A DNA stretch of 19,756 nt from Chromera velia. Lineage: Eukaryota; Sar; Chromeraceae. The notes below the pieces were generated by a model. That model saw only the letters and a program-made list of their open reading frames with translations. It was not told the DNA's origin and made no database searches. The position numbers were made by a program, and so were the translations under genes. The stretch spans positions 1 to 19,756 of the forward strand of contig JAHBMJ010001632.1 of the NCBI GenBank assembly GCA_018398765.1. Direction: 5' to 3'. Of the stretch, positions 7,956 to 17,082 are shown piece after piece. Position 1 is the first letter of the stretch, and the number at the start of each line of letters is the position of its first letter.

Positions 7956-8913
7956 GTAGGAGTTACCCCGTTTCGACTAGCGTTTAGATTAGATAGAAAT
8001 TAGTTAGATAGATTTTTTTTTTTGTAGATCTAATATAAATAATCTATCGCAAAGGAATTGAGGGATCGGATGCAGCCGAAACAGAAACGAGGAAGATGTT
8101 GCTTTTGGCTTTACAAGTCGATCCGTATGAAGCATGCAGAGCCATTTACGATCTTTGTTACTCACTGTGCACGCCTGTTTCTGTGTAAACGCGACCTTTT
8201 CTTCTTCTGTTCGAGTCTTCTATTGCCACTTCCAACGCGCATACTGCTCGTGAGCTCACCAAGCGAGCACTTCAGGAGATCTCGCGCTTAGCCTTATCTC
8301 TAGAGTTGAGTGATTGACGATCTCTTGCATGAACATGGGCTGCTGGGAGCACGGCTCCACTCTAGCAAAGCCAACTTCATTCATTCATTCATCTAGCGAC
8401 CACCCCTAGACAACCATACAAAAAAGCAACTGTTCTCAGGAGGTAGGCAGATGAATCAATGACCGACTCAAAAAAAATTTGATCGCGCATATATGCAAGC
8501 TCTGCGGCCCCGTCCGAAGGACGGGGCCCCCTCGTCGGGCAGGCTCCTGCCTGCCCCGCCGTCAGGGTCCCCCCCCTCCGTATAGGTCGAAAAGGGATTT
8601 TACACCTCTATGTTATAAACTATTAAGTCTAGCTATTAAGTATGCATGTATAGCTAATAATAATAATTAATGTGCTCTAGGTTATTAAACCGTTATTCTC
8701 AGAGACATGCGTGAGCAGAACCGGCTTCTTTCTTTGTCTGTCAGTATTTCCTGAGGTATTTCTTTCATACACTAGTTCATACACAAACACCTAGACAAAC
8801 ACACGCTACCGTGACACTCGATCATGAGAGTGCGCACAGCTGACGACTACGCTGTCGAAGTACTTTCAAATTTAAACCCTGCACCACGCCAAAGCAAAAG
8901 CAGGCCCACCCAT
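7956..8913. other. No firm gene; AT-rich intron-like DNA and GC hairpins
   Basis: A strong acceptor-like site (T-run then GTAG) lies at about 8011-8025. The frame 8042-8317 is open apart from TAA at 8186-8188 but has no recognisable domain. The GC-rich hairpin cluster at 8506-8556 is followed by AT-rich DNA. Confidence 0.4.
8506..8556. repeat. GC-rich inverted-repeat cluster
   Basis: A perfect 10-bp stem with a 3-nt loop, GGCCCCGTCC-GAA-GGACGGGGCC (8506-8528), is followed by GGGCAGG (8537-8543) and CCTGCCC (8550-8556), a 7-bp stem with a 6-nt loop. The cluster sits abruptly between AT-rich stretches. Confidence 0.9.
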
Positions 8914-10360
8914 GCATGCAGAGGAACGCCGGACTCCTTTGAAGTCTCGAAGGCGCCCCGACCCGCCACCCTCACCCCCCCCCCGCAAGCAATTGCTTCA
9001 TACAGCTAGGGCAGTCTGAGTGGGCGATCCAAGACGAATTGAGAATGCGGACAGACACACCTCGGCTGTCCTTCGTTTCTACACCCAGCCCGCGTGCATG
9101 CAGGCGGGAGAGAGTAGATCTACTTCTTCCTCTCCGAGACAGCGCAACCCCTCATCGCAAGCCACACCCGGACACACACACAGAGCAGCTGATTGCGCGT
9201 CTCAGCCAACCTCGCTCTTTGAAATGTCATCGCTCTCTTCTGCCCACAGCTCTGCATGGATCTAAAAGCGCACGAATGCAATTGTCCTCCAAAACAGGAT
9301 TCGAAAGAAACAGCGGTACCTGCATGTAAACCTACCAACCAACCTACCAACCAACCAACCAAACCAACCAACCAACCAACCTGGTTGATCCCCAACAGGA
9401 AAAAGACCCTGTCCTTCACGAGGAGGAAATTCAATCAACCGCTCTCCGTGTCTGCATGCAGAGTGCTTGCCTTCCCCACCCCTTCTCTCCCTCCCAGCTT
9501 GAACGAATCGATGAATTCTTCTGACGCACGCATGCTCTCCCTCTCCCCCTCGATCCCCTTCTCTCTCTCCCTCATTCAGCCATTGACCGACCGTACAAAG
9601 CCGCAACCAACATGCAGGCTGTTCCTTCGGTCAGTGTGTGTCACTAGATTCCTTCTTCCCCCTGTCGTTTCCTTTCCCTTCCTTTTCTTTATTTTCCGCC
9701 TTCCAAAGACGAATCAATGAGTCAGTCCATGCATGCAAGCAGAGCGATACGAACAAACAAACGAGCCAGAAGAGGGCCTGCCGAGGAGGAGTGCTGAGGT
9801 AATGATGAGTCTAGTGTGGCACATCTTTCTTTTCTACTTGTCTATCCAACGACCAGCGAGCCAACCGACGATCCGCAGGCCTTCCCTCCATGTACAAATC
9901 AGAAAGAAGAAGAAAAAGAAAAGTCCCGCTAACTGTACGAGGTCAGCCACAACCGCTCTCACAATGACCGAAGACTGACAGGAGAGAGACAAGGAAGAAG
10001 GGAGGAGAAGGAGGAAGGCGGCACCTATTTGAAGAGAGCGTTCGAAGTCAACCAACGGCCGAAGACCAGAGACGAAGGAAAGGGAGGAGCGAGGGAGGGA
10101 GGATAAGAGGATCATGCGGAGGGAGGGAGACTCTCCACTCTCAGTCAGTCAGATCCAAAAATACCGAACAGCCAAAATTGCAGGAAGGAAACCAGACGAG
10201 AAAGAAAGAGCACCCATGCATGCACTCTCCCTCCCTGCATGTCCGTCCAGTCCTCCCCCCACATGATATGAGGTCATTGTTGATTATTCCTGCATGCTCC
10301 CTCCCTCCCGGGCAAAGAACGTGCATGGTGCGCTTCGGTCCATGCCACTTTCCTTTCCCT
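8914..10360. other. Gene-poor region with clustered GCATGC palindromes
   Basis: No frame here has a recognisable product. The longest (9256-9720) is P/S/T-rich and crosses the (CCAA)n repeat. Seven GCATGC palindromes fall at 8914, 9096, 9454, 9530, 9731, 10218 and 10292. Confidence 0.5.
9331..9381. repeat. (CCAA)n microsatellite
   Basis: ACCAACCA repeats with a few CTACC and AAACC variants; the encoded TNQP and WLVG strings are artefacts. Confidence 0.94.
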
Positions 10361-10487
10361 CTATGTCAGTCAGTCAGTCTCAACAAAAAAGCGATTCCAA
10401 TGAGCAGGGACAGCAGGGGAATAGCACCAAGGCCAGAAGGGGACAAAAGAAGGGCCTGGAGATCATCTCGAAGACAGGAACGAAGAC

Positions 10488-10640
10488 AGAAAGAAAGGAA
10501 GGAAGGAAGGAAGGAAGAAAGAAAGCAAGCAAGCAAGCAAGAAAGAAAGAAAGAAAGAAAGAAAGAAAAGAAAAGAAAAGAAAAGAAAGAAAAGAAAGAA
10601 AAAAAAGAAAGAAAAAGAGACAGAGACAGAGACAGAGAAA
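10488..10640. repeat. GAAG/GAAA/GACAGA purine microsatellite
   Basis: GGAA, GCAA and GAAA repeats grading into AAAAG and GACAGA repeats. Its K/E/R and L/S/F frames on both strands are not counted as genes. Confidence 0.94.
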
Positions 10641-13600
10641 GGAAAGTAGATGGACAGATAGAGAGAAGAAAAAAGTCAAGGTGAAGAGAGAAGAACAGAG
10701 GGAGGGATAGAAATAGACAAGAGGAGGAAGCAAGAAAGCCCCACACACGCCTTCTAAATCCCCCCTGTTGCGTGCACACACCAGACAGACAGAGAGAGAG
10801 AAGAAAGAAAATGAAGACACATGCATTCTTTCGATCGATCTGCTTTTCATCTCACCAACCGACGACTCTTTTCCCCTTCATTTCCACCTGATGAGAAGGA
10901 ACTCCCAGGCTACAAACTCTTGTGCCTACGCTTCCGTATGTCTCACCCAGGCTACAAACTCTTATGTCTACGCTTCCGTATGTCTGTCTCACTTCCTAGA
11001 GTCTTTCAGGCGCTCCTTCAAAGAGAGGGAGGGGGAGGAGCCTGCAACCAACTTGCTGTATACTGTTTGCACAAATAGGAAAGGGGCGGAAGGAAGCAGA
11101 ACGGGGAGAGAGAGACGGGGATCCGTTGGGAAAACGAGGAGGGCAATGCCATTCCAAGGGACGAGGAAAAAAGGAGAGGAGAAAGAAAAAGAACTATCGA
11201 GAGAAAGAGCATCTAGAGAGGAAATAACGACTACTAAATCCCCCTTCACAGATAGAAAGGGAGGGAAAGGGAAAGAGAAGGGGGAAGAGAGGAAGACAGC
11301 ACCACAACTCTCACGCTACAACCCCTCGGCATGAGGTTTCTCTTCCTTCCTGTCTATTCAATCAACAATACACAATTTGCCTGCCACTTAGAGGCTTCAT
11401 TCTTTCCGTCCTTCCTTCCTTGCCCTTTAAACACCTGCCCAACCGAGAGGGGGCAAGCAGGCAGGCAAGCAGACAGAGCGGTGTTGCGACTTAAAAAGAG
11501 AGGAGAGAAGGTGGGGAAAAAGGGGAACAGAGGAAGAGAATGGAGAAAAATGAGAGAGAAAAACAAAACACGAACACGACATACATTCCCCAACCCCAAA
11601 CCCCACACCTGTGTACATCGTCCCCTTTCCACAAACAACCATCCAAATTCATTCCGCGAAAGTTCCCTTAGTCTAGAATAGGTGTACCCCTTTTACTGCC
11701 TTCGCCTCTTACCCTAGACCCGGCCAACAAAAAACCCTTCCACGGAGTGAGAACAGGCAGGGAAGCGACAAATAGAGGAGCAGACGAAGACACACATGAA
11801 TGCAAGAAGGCGAGACAGATACAGAAAAAAAAAGACAGAGACAGAGAAACAGGGAGGGAGCTGCCGAGACAGACAGACACACAGAGAAAGACAAGGCCAG
11901 AGGGAGAGAGAGAGAGGGAGAGTAGCAAGGGAACCAACCAGCAACAACAGTACGGCACCTCAACAACACTCACCACGCCGTTCTAAGAAGCTCGCACAGA
12001 CAGAAAATGAAGGGAAGAGAGGAGAACGACCCCCCCTCCCTTCCTGATTTGTTTGACAGAAGAGAAGAAACAAAAGGGAGACAGCAAAAACCGTCTCCAG
12101 TAGTGCAGAAAGAAGACCTCAAAGAGCAACCATCAAGTCTTCCCATCTAACGTACAAAATTCTAAACGACTCCACAATGAAACAACTGAGTGAGATCAGG
12201 CTCTTTATTTTCTGTCTCAACCCGGTCTCTACCAGTTCTGTTCTCTCTCTCCCTCGACAGAATAGAATTGTGACAGGACAGCGACCACGCCAAGCCACTC
12301 CCTAAGAGAAGACAAACAACAGTCAGGGACCGACAAAACGCATGGCGTCCGTGTGCGGATAGCAAAGAAAAAGAAAAAGAGAAACACCTCCGTAAAGGAT
12401 TAAGAGGGCATGCACAGACGAACTCAAACGCGCACCTCGCAAAAACAAAAAAAACAAATGTACTTCGAAGAAGACCACCAACCTATCGACAACTGAAATG
12501 CCGCTTGCATGTCACACGTGTCCAAATGCAAAGCAGATGAGGAGACAGGCACACGCATCTGCCCAGCAACATTCAACACTGCCCGATCCCCCCCTTTCTC
12601 TGAACCCCCCCAAATCAGATAGGCCCCCTTCCCCCCTCCATTCATCCTTCCACGCAAAGCACCTCACGTGAATCGCCCCAGTAGTACTGAGAGAGGCGCT
12701 GACTTCCATGCACCATTCAAAGAGCTGAGAAAGAGCAAGAACGACGAATGCTCTTCGTTCATACTTAACAACAATAGAAAGTCAGATAGATAGAGAGATC
12801 TGTCTAGGAGCCATCGCCACATCCCGGCGGGACGGCAATCGAATTTTAAAAGGATCATGCATCAATCAATCCATCCATACATGAAGGGCACGTCTACAAA
12901 ACAACCCAACCCAGCAACCCCCCCCCTTTCCCTCCCTCTCGCTCTAATTGCATCTCCGATTAGATTCACGATTCTACCCCTTTCCTCCCTCTGCAAGTGT
13001 CCCTTCACATTTCCAAGGTGGAAACAGGGTCAGGGTACCCGTCACAGCCACACACCACAACCCCCGGTTCTGACTCATGAAGCTCTACAATCTGTCGCCT
13101 GTGATTCCTTCATGTGCTTCCTCCGCTCTTTGATCTCTTCAAGAAGGCTCGTCGACAACAAGTCGAGAGAGACAGGCAGAAAAGGCAAAGGACCGATGCC
13201 TCCCGCTAGGAGAAAGGGCGAGACAAAGGCACAGCACATACAACACACAGGGAGGAACAAGCAGTAGAAGACGAGAGAAAAGGAAGGCGAAGGAGACACA
13301 ACGCGCTCCTCGAAAGTCGACCAGAAACAAAGAAAAAAAGACAGAAAGGAAGGAAGGAAGAAAGCCAGACAGGCAGACAAACAGACACAGAGGTAAAAGA
13401 GACGATCCAGCCGCGACACCAGGGACCTGAAAGAGACGCAGCAGCGAAGACACAAACGGCCGTGCTCGCGTACGGAGTAGTCACACAATAACAGGCAAAG
13501 CAAACAAGGAGACTGCCAGTCAAAAGGGAAACAAACAGGAGTGTCCTACAGCCTCCCCTTCATTTTCCTCTCCTTCCCTCTCCCCCTCTCTCTTGTCCTG

Positions 13601-13770
13601 CAGCCTGCTCTGAATCCTCCTTCCTTCCAATGAATTAATTTTTCTTTCGAGAGGAATTCAACCAAGAGCCCAGACAGCAGAGCATCATTCCTTCTCCACA
13701 AATTCAATTCTAGTGGACCAAAGACAGAAGGGAGGAAGGAAGAAAGAAGACATCCCCCAAGGAAATCTAC
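10641..13770. other. Gene-poor, purine-rich plus strand
   Basis: About 3.1 kb dominated by GAGA/AGAC-type low complexity on the plus strand. Open frames are R/K/E-rich on plus or L/S/F-rich on minus, and none has a domain or paired splice sites. It contains the 42-bp tandem duplication at 10905-10988. The last few hundred bases probably include the 3' UTR of the RGG/KE gene. I see no RNA gene. Confidence 0.45.
10905..10988. repeat. 42-bp tandem duplication
   Basis: CCAGGCTACAAACTCTTRTG followed by YCTACGCTTCCGTATGTCT starts at 10905 and again at 10947, with two transitions. The period keeps the plus frame, giving a repeated 14-residue string in an otherwise unconvincing ORF. Confidence 0.9.
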
Positions 13771-16180
13771 TCAATCTCCACCCGACGGAAAAGACGCCCC
13801 TCCAGGAGTCGAGGAGGCTGAGCTCTTTGTGTGGTCAGCTCCCCCAGCGCCTCCCTTGTCTGCTCCATCATTATCCTGCCCCCTGTCTCCCTTCTTCTTC
13901 TTGTTCTTCTTCTTTCCACCCCCCTGGCCTCCTCCCTGCTGCTGCTGGTTTTGGTTCTGCTGGTTTCCCTGTGCCTGTCCTGGGTTGCCGGTCCCGGGAA
14001 GGGTCGGCTTCTGCTGCTGTTGCTGCTTCTGCTTGTCTCCCTCTTTCGGAGACGCTCCATCGTCCTCGGGAGTGGCGGCTTTCTCTGCAGCGCCTTCTTT
14101 TTCCTTCTCACCATCTTTCTCTGTCTCTTTCTCGTCCTTTTCCTCCTTTTCTGCACCTTCCTTGTCCTTTTCTTCCATTTTCTTCTTCTCGTCTGCCCCC
14201 TTGGCGTCCTTCTCCTCTGCCCCCTTTGAAGCAGTCTCCTTCTTCTCGGCAGGCGCAGACTCAGATTTGGAAGCCGCAGCGTCAGCAGTTGGGGGTGCTT
14301 TCGGCTTCTGCCCCCCGTCTGCAGCAGGAGAGGCCGCGACTGGGGCCTCTTCTTCGACGGCAGCGGGAGTCTCTTTCCCTCCTTTCTTGTCCTTCTCCTG
14401 CTCCTTTTCCTTAGCAGGTGAGGAAGGCTTTCCCTCAGGGGCCTCTTTGTCCTTCTCTTTGTCTTTGTCTGATGCTTTGGAATCCTTCAAGGGCGCCTTC
14501 TCGTTGTCGTCTTTCGCCTCTTTTCCTGCGTCATCCTTCTCCTTTCCTTCGGCTTCCTTCTCCTTCTCTTTCTCCTTCTCTTGCTTTCCCGCCTTGTCCT
14601 TCTTTCCTCCACCCTCAGCCTTCTCTTTTGTCTTCTCAGCCTCACCCTCAGTCTTTTCTTTCTCAGCAGCAGTTGAAGAATCCTCCTTTTCCTTTGCCTT
14701 GGCTCCACTTGCATCGCCCTTCTCTTTGTCGTCCTTGCTCTGAGCTCCAGATTCCGCCTTGTCCTTTTCCTTCTTTTCCTTTTCGTCTTTCTTCTCCTCT
14801 TTCTCCTTCTCCTCCTTTTTATCTTTCTCCTTCTCACCACCTCCCTTCCCCTGGCCACCCCCCTTTTTGTCCTTGTCACCCCTTGCACTCTTGTCACCTT
14901 TGCCCTTCTCCTTCTCCTTCCCCTCCCCCTCAGCAGCAGCCGAAGAATCAGTAGCAGACGCAGACGAGTCGGCGGCAGCCTTCGCCCCTCCGTCCGGAGG
15001 AGTCGCGGGCGGGGGGGGGGCACCCGCGGGAGGCGCAGGCTGTCCTCGGGGGGGCGCAGGGGGGGNGGCTGCATGGCGGGCGGGGCAGGGGGCGGAGGAG
15101 GCGGCACGAAATTCCGCAGAGCGACCTGCAGCTCCCTGAGGACGTCGTCGATGCCTGGCTTCACGGGCCTCTGCCCTGCCTGAGGCGTCTTGCAGTCGTA
15201 GAAGACGACATCAACCGGTCCTGCAGAGAAGAGAGGGTAGAAAGAAAAGGAAGGAGAGAGGACAGATGAGATGCACCAGCCAGGCAGGCAGAGAGGAACA
15301 TGGATGCTCAGGCAGACCGACAAAAAAATGGAGGAAGGAGGAAAGTAAAGCAAGGAGCCAAACAAACGCAACGGGTCCAAGAGCATGGGCCCGAGGGTTG
15401 GAAATGACCTAGGAGAGCACTTGAAAGGCATAAGAAAATGATTCCAAACCTTTCCTTCTGTGCACCCAAATCACAAACAGACTCCCTTTCCTCCACAAGT
15501 CAATCCATTCAGCTGACCTCTTTTCCCTTTTGCCAGCTCAAGAACCTCGTTGTGTCCTGCATGTAGTTTGAGATGGAGAAATGAAGTAATGCCAAATGAA
15601 GGAGCACAGAGAGAGAAGCAGAGCAGGATCGGCATTGGTTCTGCCATGGAAATTTTGTGAGAGAGGAAAGAGCAGCGGAGGCACCAAGCCTTTCCCGAAA
15701 GAACAAAAAACTCCTTCATAAATTCCAGTGTGACCAGAACAAGAAGCGGCATCAATGACTCACGTGCGTTGAGAAATCTCGAGACATCTCTCAGATTGAA
15801 GTGCATCGGCCTGTACTCATCGTGTCCCCCCGCATGCCCGTCAGTCTTGGACCTTTGTGGCCCCCTTCCGCCCGGCCCCGAGGGGGGGGGGAAGTTGTCG
15901 ACGCCCCCTCCGGTAGGGGACGGTGCCGCGTCCCCTCGCCTCATCGCGCCCAGCTGCTCAAACTTTGAGTCCATATCATCCCCCCCCCCCTCCCTCGAGC
16001 CTCGACGGTCGAAGTTGTTCTGGAATTTCCCCCCTCTTTTTCCACGCCCTCTCCTGCGCGTGCATACACGGGATCGAACATTCAGCGAGACAGTCGGTAA
16101 GTTCGCAATGCAAACACAGGCGTGACCAAAAACAGCACAGACGTATCAGAAATGCACACTTACCCGCCTTCCTGGGACAT
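13771..16180 (-). CDS. RGG-box, Lys/Glu-rich protein of unknown function, three exons
   Basis: Exon 1, 16180-16164: ATG in CCAAGATGTC context, 17 nt, ending GCGG|GTAAGT. Exon 2, 16053-15764: from GCGCAG|GAGA to CGCAC|GTGAGT. Exon 3, 15220-13771: from TTCTCTGCAG|GACC to TGA. Phases 2 and 1 match at both junctions. The N-terminus (residues 1-30) is an RG/RGG-rich, basic, RNA-binding-type segment; residues 31-88 are G/P-rich. Residues about 89-141 form the only globular-looking part (FNLRDVSRFL, then VDVVFYDCKT, then IDDVLRELQVALRNF). Poly-Pro follows at about 142-180. After that come some 300 residues dominated by K and E with A/G/S/D, then a Q-rich stretch, GGGQGGG, a KKKNKKKK cluster and a Gly/Ser tail. 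I recognise no catalytic domain; a nuclear or RNA-granule role is inferred. The frame breaks at the N (15066); one extra base there makes 586 codons including the stop. Confidence 0.8.
15066..15066. other. Ambiguous base in a G-run that breaks the reading frame
   Basis: An N sits between seven and two G residues. The frame entering from exon 2 (…PPAMQ) continues 3' of the N into Leu/Arg codons. The frame that remains open to the TGA at 13771 is offset by one base. If the N stands for two bases rather than one, the frame is continuous and the total coding length is divisible by three. Confidence 0.85.
15221..15763 (-). other. Intron 2 of the RGG/KE gene
   Basis: 543-nt GT-AG intron, phase 1, with a long pyrimidine tract before CTGCAG. 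The frame reading through the donor picks up unrelated hydrophobic residues, supporting removal. Confidence 0.8.
16054..16163 (-). other. Intron 1 of the RGG/KE gene
   Basis: 110-nt GT-AG intron, phase 2 (GTAAGT ... GCGCAG). The spliced join makes a Gly codon that continues the RG-rich run. Confidence 0.75.
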
Positions 16181-17082
16181 CTTGGTGGAGTTTGTGGTTT
16201 CCTTTTTGGAACACGCCTCTGCGACGCTTCTCCCTTTCTACCAGCACTGCCACAAACGTCGACAAGATCAGATTGAGAAGCTGACAGCTGTCTGTATGCT
16301 CATGCACTTGAAAGACAAAGGTGGAAGAGAAAGCTTTCTTCTAAGCACAAAACATAGCCAGTGTCGAGGAAGCTCTCGCTCGTTTTCCAGACTTGCTCAG
16401 CGGAGGCAAATCTGCGAATTATTGTACGAAGACCTTGGTCGATCAAAACAAGGCAACTCTACAACAACATCGATCAGAAACAGAGTGGGTAATGTCACTG
16501 TACGGGGATCAGCTCAGAAAGTGATCTGAATGGTTCTGTCAAACAAGGACAGTTTTCGCAAGAATGCTTGCTTAATCGCTTGACCACATACATAAGCTTC
16601 TGAAGGATCTGAGGCATTCAGAGGACTTACTTAAAGCTGTCGGAGACGGCGTGGCGCGCGAGACGCTTCAGCCTGACTGAGATCCACTTTTGTCATCCAT
16701 GCATGCAAGTGAGCCATGCATAAGTGAGCCATCCGAGGAACGCGCACACGCACATGCAGCTTTTTCGCTTTTTCGAGCATCGCGCACGGACTCACTCGTA
16801 TCGTCTAAGACCAATTAAACTTATTATAAACTTCGATGTGCCATATGATGTGCCGAAGCTCTCCACACATCTCCACACTGACTTTTATCTTCTTTTGCAA
16901 TCGATCAACCACCAATCCCCCTCATACATCCTTGAGAAAGCTGACTGAATGTTTGTGGCGCCGTGCGGGGGTGGCGGGAAGGGTGTGTGTCGACTTGTCC
17001 ACTCTCTTGGCGGCCTCAGTCGGAGACGTGGCACTGTTTGTCTGTTGTGTCAGTCCCTCTGATTGGCTCCTCTTATCTCAGC
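16181..17082. promoter_or_regulatory. Divergent upstream region between RGG/KE gene and hydrophobic-protein gene
   Basis: About 900 bp between start codons on opposite strands; it should hold both promoters and 5' UTRs. TATAAA at 16825-16830 with CCAAT at 16811-16815 precedes the plus gene by about 255 nt to the ATG. That spacing is long but compatible with a 5' UTR or a small leader intron. ATG CAT AA|GTGAGC at 16716-16729 could be a tiny first exon joining in phase to TATCTCAG|C at 17082. A 135-codon plus frame (16122-16529) lies antisense to exon 1 of the RGG/KE gene. Confidence 0.4.

Noticed and set aside
9256-9720. 154-codon plus-strand ORF
   Set aside because: P/S/T/L low complexity through the (CCAA)n repeat; no domain, no splice support.
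11747-12047. Overlapping R/E/T-rich plus frames and their L/S/F-rich minus shadows
   Set aside because: GAGA/AGAC low-complexity composition explains the open frames.
13829-14954. Plus-strand S/F/P-rich frames opposite the K/E-rich exon
   Set aside because: Complementary shadows of AAG/GAG codons. The minus strand has matched splice phases and a varied N-terminus.
14487-15431. Arg/Lys-rich minus-strand frame of 314 codons as its own gene
   Set aside because: It is two things: true exon 3 sequence upstream of the N, then the wrong frame of the K/E-rich region after it. Its 5' end is intron.
16122-16529. 135-codon plus-strand ORF with fairly ordinary composition
   Set aside because: It overlaps the start exon of the RGG/KE gene antisense, has no recognisable domain and no start in good context. 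Not impossible, so transcript data could reopen it.
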